A DNA stretch of 64,000 nt from Siphonodentalium dalli (taxonomy: Eukaryota > Mollusca > Scaphopoda > Gadilida > Siphonodentaliidae). Under the pieces are notes generated by a model that saw only the letters and a program-made list of their open reading frames with translations, did no database searches and was not told the DNA's origin. The translations under genes were made by a program, and so were the position numbers. Where the stretch lies: assembly GCA_032622095.1 (NCBI GenBank), contig CP136063.1:80393980-80457979 (forward strand), given 5' to 3'. Position 1 is the first letter of the stretch. Each line of letters starts with the position of its first letter. This document shows positions 33,697 to 45,562 of this stretch, piece after piece.

Positions 33697-34599
33697 TGGT
33701 CAATTGAGTAAGCAGGGCAGCTGCAACAAATTAATATTTGTCAAAAATTACATTATGAAGATTACTGTTGAAGCAACTAAGAATTTTTAAATTAGGAACA
33801 ATGTAATGAGGAACTCTGACATGCATAGACATGGCTAAAGAGTCTACGTTGGGGTACGTATCAACCCTTGAATTATCCCCCGCCAAATTGAAAATTTGCG
33901 GGGGATATAGGAATGGGTTCCGTCCATCTGTCCGTCCATCCCGAATTTGTAAGAGTCATAACTTGAACGGATTTCAAAGATTTGTCGTATTTCAAAGATT
34001 TTTGGTATATGAGTTCACATGACCAGTATCTAGAATGAACAAAGTTTGGCAGGGGATATGAAATGGGCTGTCTGTGAGTTCGCCCATGAGTCTGTTCATA
34101 ATAATTTTATGCTCTATATCATCATCATTCGGATTTTAATGATATTCGGTATATTAACAAACTAACATCGAGGGAAGAGTATTGACAAACAGCAGGTTTC
34201 TTCCATTGCTTTCCAGTTACAGCCCTTATTGAGTAATGGGACTTAATGTGAAAATGGATTTGAGATTGGATTTTGCGCACCATACAGGCCAAATTTCTCA
34301 TCCTATCATCACTAACTTCATATCACACAATTAGATTTCTTGTATCATGGAGAAGAATGTATATCATTTGGTAGGAAAATGGCGCTAAAATTATTTTTAT
34401 AATTTTGGTGCCCCTCTCCCCTTCCGTGCATCCCTGACATGAACTGATACTGTTTTAAGAGTGTCTTCAATCATTTTATTCATTACACTGGTGGCTGCCC
34501 AGGCAATTCAGCAAACTGCATGCAGCACCCTCTCCGTTATCACTGCGATATATCACTGCTGCCAAGATGGTACTTTGCAGACCAATATGTCTATCTTTA
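33697..34599. other. Non-coding with interspersed-repeat sequence
   Basis: 33880-34100 contains gggttccgtccatctgtccg and gagtcataacttgaacgg, pieces of the 'cataact' interspersed repeat found elsewhere in the window. No exon was seen, and no upstream exon for the P-like transposase. Confidence 0.45.
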
Positions 34600-36240
34600 G
34601 TTCAGCTTTAGCTTGTAAAGTTTGAGATATTACGGTTTATTACCATGGCTTGGTATCAATCGTCCGTGTGTGCATGTGTGTGTATGCTTGTGTGATTTGT
34701 CAAGAATTTCCTTTAGCATGGGCTACAGGTCGTACCTTTGGTCGGATTATTATAAAAAAATTCTTAGCTATTGATATTGACATGTAGATGGGAACGAGTC
34801 ACTTTGTGGTCATTCGGAACAAAAACATGATTCAATCCATTAGCACTGGCTACAGGTTCTACTCTTTTTAGCTCAACTTTACTTTGTAAAGTTTGAGCTA
34901 TTGCCATGGCTTTGTCGTCCGTGTGTGCATGTGTACGTAAGGCGTCAACAATGCAGGCTACGGGTCGTACCTTTGGTCGGATCATTATGAAACTTGTCAT
35001 AGCTGTTGACATCAACATTTAGACCAGAATGATTAATTTTGGGGTCATTCGGAAAAAAAACATGGCTGCCAGTGGCCATCTTGGATTTCAAAATTCAATC
35101 CATTAGCACGGGCTACAGGCCGTACTGTTTGTCTGATCATCATGAAATTTGTCATGGATGTTAATATTGACATGTAGATGGGAACGAGTAATTTTGGGCT
35201 CATTTGGGCCGCCAGCCGCCAGCAGCCATGAAGGATTTTACTCTTTGTATGACTAAATTCTTTAGCACGGGCTTCAGGTCGTACCTTTAGTCTGATCATC
35301 ATAAAATTTGTCATGGATATTAACAATGACATGTAGATGGGAACGAATAATTTTGGGGTCATTCGGCCAAAAAACATGGTCGCCAGCAGCCATCTTGGAT
35401 TTTACTCTTTGTATGACTAAATCCTTTAGCACGGGCTACAGGTTGTACCTTTAGTATGATCATCATTAAATTTGTCATGAATGTTAATAATGACAAGTAG
35501 ATGGGAACGAGTCATTTTGGGGTCATTCGGCCAAAAAACATGGTCGCCAGCAGCCATCTTGGATTTTACTCTTTGTATGACTAAATCCTTTAGCACGGGC
35601 TACAGGTTGTACCTTTAGTATGATCATCATTAAATTTGTCATGAATGTTAATAATGACAAGTAGATGGGAACGAGTCATTTTGGGGTCATTCGGCCAAAA
35701 AACATGGCCGTCAGCAGACATTTTTAATTTTACTCTTTGTATGACTAAATCCTTTAGCACGGGCTACAGGTCGTACCTTTATTCTGATCATCATAAAATT
35801 TGTCATGGCTGTTGAAATTGGAATGTAGATGGGAACGAGTCATCTTGGAGTCATTCGGACAAAAAACATGGCCGCCAGTGGCCATCTTGGATTTCAAAAT
35901 TTAATCCATTAGCACGGGCCACAGGTCGTACTGTTCGTCTGATCATCATGGAATTTGTCATGGATGTTAATATTGACATGTAGATGGGAACGAGTAATTT
36001 TGGGGTCATTTGGCCAAAAAACATGGCCGCCAGCAGCCATCTTGGATTTTACTCTTTGCATGACTAAATTCTTTAGCATGGGCTACATGTCGTACCTTTA
36101 GTCTGATCGTCATAAAATTTGTCATGGATGTTAACGATGACATGTAGATGGGAATGACTCATTTTGGGGTCATTCGGCCGAAAACATGGCCGCCAGCAGC
36201 CATCTTGGATTTTACTTTTCTCTTCATGTCTATAAACTAG
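34600..36240. repeat. ~163-bp tandem satellite, about nine to ten units
   Basis: The unit contains gggctacaggtcgtaccttt, atcatcataaaatttgtcat, tagatgggaacgagt and catggccgccagcagccatc. Recurrences of the last motif at about 35376, 35540, 35703, 35867, 36025 and 36186 give a 158-164-bp period. The first units (34600-35060) are rearranged and mixed with 'tagctcaact…' sequence. Diverged units reappear at 37245-37600, beyond the Harbinger-like insertion, so the array was once longer. Confidence 0.85.
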
Positions 36241-36246
36241 TATGAG

Positions 36247-37156
36247 GCCTGTTTTATACGACGTGTGATACACGTGTATAACTAGCTATTTTTCTGGTGA
36301 AATAAGAGAGTCGGCAATTGATCGTGTATTACACGTCGTATAAAACCACGATACTCGTCGAAATTCGTCCTTACACGTGTCGACGTATTACACGACTGGC
36401 CTGGACGCGTAACTCATCACTTGTTCGTCAATTACGCGTTGCTGATTTATACGACGGGTATGACACGAGTAACGGAACACAATATGGCATAATATTTCAC
36501 CCCATTTTGAGCCCCAGGGCGATCGCACATGCGCAGAAGAGTTATGACTGTTTTATACGACGTGTAATACACGTGTAACGTTAACTCGTCGTCAACACGA
36601 GCTTTTAACGTTTGATTTATATGACGTGTTAACTTTACACGTGTAATCTAGACTGGCGTCAAGGGACGTAATCCGACTAACTCAAACGGGAGTTAACCCA
36701 TCGTAAACAAATAAAGTCATGTCGTCCGCTATAAATCTACGACATCTTGTCCTTCTAAAACTGTTACGGATGCGCGCTGAGCGTACAAAACGCAATGGAA
36801 TTCTTCTCATGCTTTTGCGTCAAAGGGAGTTAATGTTGAGAACATTAATATTAATGTTGTCAGTATCTCAACTGAATATGCAATTGTGTGCCCCTAGGGA
36901 GCAAAATCGGTCATGCTGACGCCTTCTTTGAAACCAGGGTTGGTTCGAAACAGTCAATGCCTATGGCGACAGACACTTAAAAAAAAACATTCCGAATTAG
37001 TCGGGGGACTTTTAACCATATCCTTGACAATATTTGTCACCATCTAGTAGATTACACGTGTAAAGTTAACACGTCATATAAATCAAACGTTAAAAACTCG
37101 TGTTGACGACGAGTTAACGTTACACGTGTATTACACGTCGTATAAAACAGGCCTTA
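36247..37156 (+). mobile_element. PIF/Harbinger-like deletion derivative with ACGT-rich long inverted repeats
   Basis: The element starts GGCCTGTTTTATACGACG and ends with its complement, followed by TTA; TGA stands at the left, so a 3-bp TNA target is plausible. An inner inverted pair of about 108 bp (36545-36655 and 37049-37156) is full of TACACGTGTA-type palindromes. A transposase remnant lies between the arms. TIR sequence, 3-bp target and the transposase motif agree on PIF/Harbinger. The element is inserted in, or at the edge of, the 163-bp satellite. Confidence 0.7.
36719..37050 (+). pseudogene. Harbinger-type transposase N-terminal remnant
   Basis: The frame opens MSSAINLRHLVLLKLLRMRA with a basic, Leu/Arg-rich N-terminus as in animal Harbinger nucleases. 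After two in-frame stops (36917 and 36929) it continues QGWFETVNAYGDRH. Following a one-base shift in the A-run near 36980 it reads FRISRGTFNHILDNI (from 36990), which closely matches the F-R-[IV]-S-R-x-T-F motif ahead of the DDE domain in this family. The frame then runs into the right inverted repeat, so the whole catalytic domain is deleted. It is non-functional. Confidence 0.7.
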
Positions 37157-37931
37157 GACATTCAACTTTCCACATTCCTAATCGTTCCATTGACTGTAAT
37201 ACATTAAATTATTCTCTTTCCAAGTTGAGCTACAGTGTCATTGACACTTTCATTCTGATCATCATGAAATTTTTCATGGATGTTAATATTGATATGTAGA
37301 TGGGAACAAGTTATTTTGTAATTTCGATCGGCCGTTAAACATGGCCATCAGCAGACATCTTGGATTTGACTCTTTGCATGACTAAATTGTTAGGCACAGG
37401 CTACAGGTCATACCTTTGTTTCGATCACAATGAAATTTGTCATGGATGTTGTGTAATTATTTCCATTCCAAGTTGAGCTACAGTGTCATTGACACTTTCT
37501 TTACATATCTATACACATGTTTTGGATCATCTCTGGAAGGGAGCTATTGAATTTTATTTTTTTGGTATGAAAAACATGGCCGCTGACATTTTGACATTTA
37601 GTATTATGAATTTATGTAGACACACCAACTTTCCACATTGCTTATCTTATTAGCCTTTCTCCAACTTGAGCTTCAATTATATTGACTGATTGGCACTTTC
37701 AATATTTTTTTATGTTCCTATACAGTTGAGTTATAGTGGATTGTTATGTCTATATCTGTCTTTAATGGAGATCAACAAATCATCAAGAACACATATTGTT
37801 TTGCCATCATTTGGAATGAGCTCATAATTACTGGTGTTTGCAGTGTTATTATCTTGTTGCAGATGTAGCATGTGTAAAGGCTATGGTCAACAAGGTGGTA
37901 CACCAATTATTACAAAGGCTTATCTGTTTTG
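37157..37931. repeat. Diverged satellite units and 'gttgagctacagtgtc' repeats
   Basis: Two degraded units of the 163-bp satellite lie at about 37245-37460. The motif gagctacagtgtcattgaca (with the palindrome AGTGTCATTGACACT) occurs near 37228 and 37478, and in near-identical form near 38890. No coding sequence was found. Confidence 0.6.
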
Positions 37932-38061
37932 CCGCAGATACTCATTTTAATATTCATTATGACCTGACCTCGATTCTAATACTGAGTGGTGATTGGCTGC
38001 TTCTACTATGACAGTAATGAAAATGTCAGGTCGTAATGAATATTAAAATGAGTATCTGCGG
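37932..38061. mobile_element. Short MITE or foldback with 37-bp inverted repeats
   Basis: CCGCAGATACTCATTTTAAT… at 37932-37968 is mirrored at 38025-38061 with one mismatch. The central loop is ~56 bp. Weaker symmetry extends outward (gttttg / tgaaac). The superfamily is not determined. Confidence 0.7.
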
Positions 38062-40724
38062 TGAAACGTAAACAAAAAATGAAAAAAAGTTGGAATCATT
38101 GACAGATTTCTCCTCTATAGAAATTGTTTACTGATGATCTGTTGATTTATATGAGTAAATAACTTATTAGCCGACAAGAAATCCCTGAGCGCTAGATGAT
38201 TAGTCGAACGTTTGACCGATTTTTTAATTATAGTAAGCCATGGTGGTGTGAATTTAGAGGAACATATCGGCCATTATTTTTTTAGATGGATCAACCTGGG
38301 AATTTACGCTTTCCGGAGACAATATTCGGTGGTTAGAAATTTATCAAATGCTATGCATATGAATGGTTCTGATGGAAGTTTGTGGTATTGATAGAAAGAT
38401 GAATTCTTCGCCGATAAATCCGTGGTTATATCGTTAGCATTACTGGTGTGAATGGCCTAAATTTGTCCAATCGCCGAGGGATGGTAAAAAGGTGAATTTC
38501 TACAGTTCCCCTTGTCCTTATTATCCTACCATTAACGTGAATCAGGCGCGTAAATAGAAGCGGCATATATGGGCAGCGCAAAAAGGGGGTGGACAGCGGA
38601 GCGCGTTACAGGCCCCTGTGCTCCGCATGATGCTAATTGCAGTTCGGTCCGACTTTTTTTTTTAAGTAACGCCTCATTTTTTACTTATTTTGACTTAGAA
38701 AATTCTGTCCGAATTTATAACTTTAACAAATATAAACCGATTTCAATAATTTTTGGTATACATGCTTCTCACAATACCCTCTCTACATGATGCGGCTAGG
38801 GATTGGCGCAGACTGTTTTTTGTGATATTACACTTCATTTTTTACTTATTTCCTAATTGCTGCACATTAAATTATTCCCTTTCCAAGTGGAGCTACAGTG
38901 TCACTGACACTTTCATTTATCTAAGTTATGGCCCTTAGTTTGCCACTAGTGAAATGAAGCCACCTTATTTGAGGGATACGTGACCTAGCAGCCTTTTATC
39001 TGTTGTGAAATTATGTTTTCTTTTGACTTTATAAGGTATTTTGTTGAAATTCTGTCATTTTTAAGTATGAAATTCTTCGCAGGATAGAGGGATGCATGTG
39101 AGGAAAATATCTCATTATATATTTGATTTTAAGGTATATTATTCTTAGTTCAGATAATTATCCAATACATATTTCATGTGATATAAGCCTAATTATACCC
39201 CCTCCTTCTGTCTATCCATCTGTCCATTGTCCGTGGCATTTTGGAAAGTGGGGTATATATTGAAACACCCCATCTCTCTTGTTAAAAAATTAAACAGCAT
39301 CTACAATTGCCACTTATTTGTGGAAAACACTCTTGTATGCACAAATAACACAAAACAATTATGACTATTCTCGGAATGGTGTAAGAGATATGCACAAAAC
39401 TGTTTTTTGGGGAGTATCAAGTATTGTTTTTGATTGTCAGGTTTCATCAATGTTCAAGTTAAAATTTCGGCACTTAAAGGGTGTAAATTATATCTGTTGA
39501 TCCAGTTTCATCTCATTTCAGTCATAAATAAAAAAAATTACCGATTAATTTTTGTGTTTCCAAGATTATGTACCATTAGACCCTTTTTCCACGTCTGGGG
39601 CATGTTGGAACACCCCATTGTCTCCCATAATGCGACTTACAGGGAAAACCCCATCAAAATTATGCATTGAGCTAGTATAACTAAGCATTATGGAAAAAAT
39701 CAGATGGAATTACGGAGGAATGCATCTCAGTTGCTTGCAGCCATGTCCTAAACATGATTTCAATACGTTTTTGTTGATGAATAATTATTTATGTGGCAAA
39801 TGGTAAGGTTTGTATCGATAGCACTAAAACCCCTTTCAAATTTTGCCCTGTTACGTCCATCCTGTATGTGAAATGATGTTTTCATAGGATGTGTTTAGGG
39901 ATCTGCGAATCGTGGATTTTGCATCGAATCGAATCTCAATATCGAATCGCCTTCCTGATATCGACATCGAATCTAATCTCGAATCGAATCAGCTAGTGAT
40001 TAACATTGTTTACCAGTGTTTATTTCGGTGTCTCATGACAAAAAACTGCAAAATTCAATAGATACTATATAACAATGTTAATCTCCTTAAAATCCATTGG
40101 AACTTGTGTTTTCTTTAGGACATCGGCAAGTCACTTTCAGTCTCATGGACGGTTTGGGGTATGGTGTATTGAATTTATATGTACATGTAGCTGTGTCATG
40201 GCGAAAATGACACAAGAAGTGACAGTATGACACTTAATGTCTATTCAATCAACTTATCACAAACCCCATGGAATGAACGTCGCTTCTCTACATTATTTAA
40301 TTAATTACATTATTAATAAAGATAATAAAGATTTGACACACTTGGACATGGGTACACCGTTCAGCTATATAGTTGTTTCAGTCCGATACCATTGGTAGTT
40401 ATCATTCTGTTAAACTTTTCACCCCACAATATAAATTACACCTACATCACATATTCACAGTAATTGTCTTCATACGAAGAGGTACACTGCTTGAGACCTC
40501 GTGGTAGATACATTATCTCCAGGCATTCAACTTTTTGGATCTAAACTTTGACAATTCAGCCAAACACATAATTTTCATATCAGCGATGATTGATGACACA
40601 TCATTTCTTACTGTAATGTATGAGGACCGACTTTAAAAAGCCCGACGAAGATCGATTGTGATAATATAAATATAGATTTTTAACAGTTCATCCAAGTTCT
40701 AAATTTATCTATCCCTATTTTTTT
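38062..40724. other. Non-coding with degraded interspersed repeats
   Basis: No exon was recognised. 38870-38930 repeats the 'gagctacagtgtcactgaca' motif. 39920-39990 is rich in ATCGAATC units (tcgaatcgaatctcaatatc…), possibly subterminal repeats of a lost transposon. The rest is AT-rich and featureless. Confidence 0.4.
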
Positions 40725-41114
40725 TTAACCCTTTACCCAACAAACCGGCCAAAACCGGTCAAATAAAGCTTCAACAGCCTAAAATATCTTCGGTCTGTCT
40801 CAATAAAACCATACAAATATGGATATCATTGGAACCGGCTCCTTGACCACATTGTGATAGTTACAGTTATACCATGTGCCAATGCATTCTCTTATATATG
40901 CAAGTCGACCATAGGTCGCCTCGCATATATAAGAGAATGCATTGGCCTAAAAAAAATCTTTTTTTACCATTTTTTCTTACATTCCATAACAATTTTATAA
41001 TTTTTAATGTGTTAAGCCAATGCATTCTCTTATATATGCGAGGCGACCTATGGTCGACTCGCATATATAAGAGAATGCATTGGCACAGGGCCGTTCTGTT
41101 GGGTAAAGGGTTAA
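40725..41114. mobile_element. piggyBac-like double-hairpin MITE (family A, copy 4)
   Basis: TTAA at 40725-40728 and 41111-41114; ends CCCTTTACCCAACA / TGTTGGGTAAAGGG are identical to those of 8775-9149. The two stacked palindromes, the spacer and the unique left segment are nearly identical between the copies, so both moved recently. Differences include an extra 'aaaccggtc' near the left end. Confidence 0.85.
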
Positions 41115-42169
41115 ATGAATAAGCTATAAAACCAGCTACCTATCGCATTTATTTTCAGTTGTCTATGTCATGTAACAAATAAGCATCACATGTAGATATC
41201 ATTTCATCATTAATTTCTAAGACAGTTTCTGTAAATGGGGCCCACTTACCATTCTAACTCTATAGATATTTTAGCAAATGTTAATAATAATTTAATATCA
41301 TTCAGATGTCCATGGTACCACCTTCTGACATTAATTATATGGTACTAGTAAGTGTTGGCAGTGGGTATTGCTGTTAAAATAAGTCACATCTGTTAAAGCC
41401 GCCATAAACAGAAATAATATTAATTTATAGACAAATTCTGTTCTTATTCAATAATAAATATCGCACAAGTTACATGTTATTGTCATGTTACTGTCATGTT
41501 ACCAATACTGTGTGTTATGTAAACAAACAAACGACAGGTTATGTAAACAAGCATTACAGGAATACTATGCAATAAGCAAAACATTCGACACCGAGGAGAG
41601 TGATTGTGTTATTGTTGTTCATTTTCGATATGTGTTTATGTTATGTGCTTCATTTTATTTTGATATCCAATAAAGTTCATAAAAAGAATCATTTTATTTA
41701 CTCAACAAGTCCATCAAATGTAATGGTAATGGGAATGAATTACTTTTCAAAGTAATGGTAATGCATTACATGGAGTTTTCCATGTAATGGTAATGCAAAA
41801 AATGGCAAATAATGGTAATGATAATGCATTACTTTGTAATGTAATGGACCCATCCCTGGAGGAGACCCCCACTAACTGAACTTTGGTTGGAAACACCACC
41901 AAGTTGTTTACAACATAATGGTTTTTTATGTTTACCCATACCATAGTATTGTAAACATAGTGCCGTTGTCTGGATTGACCACTCGTCATTCATCCGTCCA
42001 TCTGTATGTCCGTCTGTCCGTCCATAGACACTTTAGGCATAATGCAAAAACTCTAACAATTTCTATTTGATCGAAACCAAATTTTGTATTTAGGTTTCAC
42101 GTCCCAAAATACAGTTCGAGTTTGAATATGTGTTTGATCCAAGTTTTTTTTTACAGAGTTATGGCCCTT
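41115..42169. other. Non-coding; contains a 'taatggtaatg' repeat patch
   Basis: 41715-41850 is dominated by taatggtaatg and attacttt repeats on both strands, with short palindromes (catgga…tccatg). It may be subterminal sequence of a DNA transposon. 41990-42030 holds a ccgtctgtccgtcc tract leading into the next repeat. No exon was seen. Confidence 0.45.
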
Positions 42170-43085
42170 TTTTTACTTAGAATTCACACATGCTGCCATA
42201 ACTCACAAATGTTTTATCTGATTGAAATTTAAAAAAAATAAAAGGTCAGTAGACCTCATGATACGACCGTTTTTGCGCATAAAAATTGGCATGGCGGAAC
42301 CCAAAATCGAATTTGATCTGTCTTTTCTGCTAGTAATAGTAAACCTACATATACAAAATTTAATTTCATTCAGTACACATTTACTAAAGTTATCATCCGG
42401 AAACCTCAAATTGGCAAAAATTCTAAGTAAAAAAGGGACATAACTCTGGTGAAAATTGGCGGGTGGAACCCGAATTCGAACTTGACCTGTGTTTTGCTGG
42501 GTGACAGACACATAACAAATTTGGTTTAAATCTGATTAACTCTACTAAAGTTATCATCCGGACACCAACTTTTGGGGTTTTATATGTCGGTTCGGCAGAC
42601 AAAAAAGGGCCATAACTCTCCCAAAAATTATCGGATTAAACCGAAATTCGAACTTGAGCTGTATTTTGATATAAGTAATCCACAAAAAAACGGGTTTTGC
42701 ATATAAACAATCAAAAATCGAGTTATTATCCGGAAACCAAAAAACAGAAGAAAAACTGAATTTTCTATGTCGAAAAAGGGGCATAACTCTGCCAAAAATG
42801 GTCGGGCAGAACCCAAGTTCGAACCTGTGTTTTGCTGGGAGAAAGTAATATACCAAATTTGGTTTGAATCCGATTAACTCTGCTAAAGTTATCATCCGGA
42901 AACCAATTTTCAGGGGTTTTCTAAGTCAAAAAAGTCGAAAAAGGGGCATAACTCTGGTAAAAATTGGCGGACGGAACCAGAATTCGAACTTGACCTGTCT
43001 TTTCTGCTAGTAAACCCACATACCAAATTTAATTTGGTTCACTCTAACTAAAGTTATCATCCGGAAACCTCGGATGGACGCACGC
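42170..43085. repeat. ~165-bp tandem 'cataactct' repeat, about five units
   Basis: Each unit carries aaaaaggg(g/c)cataactct, a ggcgg(a/g)(c/t)ggaacc segment, gaacttgacctgt, taccaaatttggtt and aaagttatcatccgg. The last motif falls near 42390, 42551, 42724, 42890 and 43058, about 160-173 bp apart. The block ends in gcacgcacgcacg followed by a gtctgattataatagtcc tail. Diverged single units occur at 21380-21600 and 44690-45240. This repeat style is the main basis for suggesting a mollusc. Confidence 0.8.
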
Positions 43086-43139
43086 ACGCACGCACGTCTG
43101 ATTATAATAGTCCTCCGAACCCGTTGGGTCGGTGGACAA

Positions 43140-44039
43140 AAATTTTTAGATTGGATTTCCTTGCTCAATTTAACACCCAAAAAATATTTTAAAACTTTTA
43201 TAATAATAAAAATATTATTTAATTAGAAACTTGTTTTAGTTGTATACCATTAATTACGTGTGATGTCCAGTTTTGAAAATATGAAGATTTTATTGCAATA
43301 GTTGCATGTAGTATAATGATATCAAAAAATTGCCATGTGAACATCCAATATCCAGACTATATGAGAGTACCTTTAATAGATGTCATTCCAAGCAAAATAT
43401 ATTATTAATTGAGTGATGACATATGTTACAGAGCTCTAAGGGTGGTTGTATGAAGGTAATGATAAACAATCTGCTGGATGGATATTTGTTTATCCTATCT
43501 GTCAAATTGATTAATGGCTAAACCATTGGATCTCACAATGTTCAGTGTTGAATGGATCACCACGAATCGCTACAGTGTTGCGTGTAAAACTGCTTATTGC
43601 TCACATATATGATGTATATAAACAAACTTTCAGCTCACACTGTGTTTTGTGGATGCTATCATTATACTATACTATTGGTATATTCTTGAGGAACTTTGCG
43701 CTGGGCTAAATATACTCATTCCTTAGTTTTAATTGACATTTATACTGTTATTCCTGGTGAACCTCCAATAGCTTATCAACTCAGGACAGTGAGTGTTTTT
43801 CCTCAATTAATTTAAATTCTTGTTGGTGGAGTTATCCCCCTTTTTCGACATATGAAATTGTCGCAAACATATATAATTTTGTCAGAGCTTTTATTCCTTC
43901 ATTTTTATATAATTGTTTTTAAACTTGACACAAATATCGAGGACCATGGGAACCTGTGCACGTGCTATTATTAAATTCCTTTACAATTTGTTCTATTTAG
44001 TACACTTAAATATTATGAGAAAAGCAGGGCATTTATTAT
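43140..44039. other. Non-coding
   Basis: AT-rich; no exon or repeat boundary was recognised. Confidence 0.35.
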
Positions 44040-44531
44040 TAGATCATGGCATGAATCTGTAGAAATCATATTCCACCAATACAAAACCTTGGAACTTTTT
44101 TAAGTTTTGACAGGGAACCATATAAAGTCCAAAAAATAATGCGGGGAAATATAATTCTTTGTTGCTATCTGTTTCTTAATGATGTAATTCACTGTAGGTG
44201 AAGGTCCCGACTCGAAATTTCATGATTGAAGTGACTGTGTGAACTATTTAGCTTTGCGTCTTCATGCAAAATTATGGAATTTCACCTGGGTAATTAATTC
44301 AATGTTTATTGCGAATTTGCGATATCGGCTTGCAAAATTTTCAACGAAAAACATTCAATTGCGAGTTGAAATATAATATTAAGGAACAGATATGACTATA
44401 TATAAAGAAATATTTTCGCTGAGTTTATTTTTCTCGACTTTATAAGGTCTCCTGTCATAACTTCAAAAAGTTTCCAGGTTTGGTGGAATATGATCTCTAC
44501 GGGCATTAGTACAGATTCATGTCACGATCTA
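44040..44531. mobile_element. Long-TIR element (family F, copy 2)
   Basis: TAGATCATGGCATGAATCTG at the left and an inverted copy at the right (cagattcatgtcacgatcta) continue through gaaatcatattccacca / tggtggaatatgatctc. The interior (taggtgaaggtcccgactcg) matches the element at 20652-21796, showing where the nested hAT-like element there was inserted. Confidence 0.7.
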
Positions 44532-45562
44532 GACATATCTATATAAAGCTTTTGAGTAATGTGCATGACCTCACATATAGCATTTCATCAGCAACTTATG
44601 TATGAGAGGCAAGTTCACACAATGGAACACACATTTTGTTTGGAAATATTTTGTTCGTTTTAATCATTATTTTGGTTTGTAATTCGAGGTTTAAACTTGT
44701 TTTGTATTCTCCCGTTTGGAACCTATTATGTTATTGGTCTGTCCATCCGCCTGCCTGTCAGTACGTACGCATTTTTCGTTTCCGAATGAATTTGGTATGT
44801 ACGTTTACTGTGACAACATACAGGTCAACTTCGAATTCGGGTTCCGGCCACCAATATTCACCAGAGTTACTGCCCTTTTTTGTTGGAATTTGCATTACAG
44901 TTTTGTTCCGGATGATATCTTTAGTAAGTCTGAACTTAATAATACATGACATTTGGTATGTGAGTTTAATTTTGGTTCCGCCTGTCCTTCTCAGCTTAGA
45001 ATTGGTCAATTATAGTTTGCTTTCTGGGTGATAACTTTCATTTTAGTTGTCTGATTGTTTTCAAATCCGGTTATAAGGATTACTCATATAAAAATACAGG
45101 TAAAGTTTGAATTTAGGTTCCGTCTGGCTATTTTAACAGGAATTATGAACTTATGGCCCTTGCTTGTTGACTAATAGTTTTACGATTATTTTCGTTTCCG
45201 GGTGACAGCTTTTGTTATAGTTATATTGTTTGTTATAACATGGCATATGGATTACTCATTATATGGCCTTTGTTAAAATTACAAAGAGGGTATTTTACCA
45301 CCCCATCGATGCCCTGTTCACTAATGCACTGGACTAATAGGCTCGTACATGGGCCTGCATGTATATACATGGAACCGTATTTGACATTGTTGTCCCTAAA
45401 GCACTGGACTAATGGGTCCTATATCACGCTTATGAAAATGTGTAAAAATCCTACATAATATTATTTTAATGTTATCTTAAATAAAAGTGTGTAGAAATGA
45501 CACATGACATATATGCGTTGGTGGAATTTCCTCAACATTGAATATCACTGAATATGTGAGTA
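44532..45562. other. Non-coding, with diverged 'cataact'-type repeat
   Basis: 44690-45240 contains gtctgtccatccgcctgcc, gaattcgggttccgg and ttccggatgatatc, diverged versions of motifs in 42170-43085. No exon was seen. Confidence 0.45.

Noticed and set aside
36318-36578. 86-codon frame in the left arm of the Harbinger-like element
   Set aside because: It reads through ACGT-palindromic inverted-repeat DNA and has no transposase motif.
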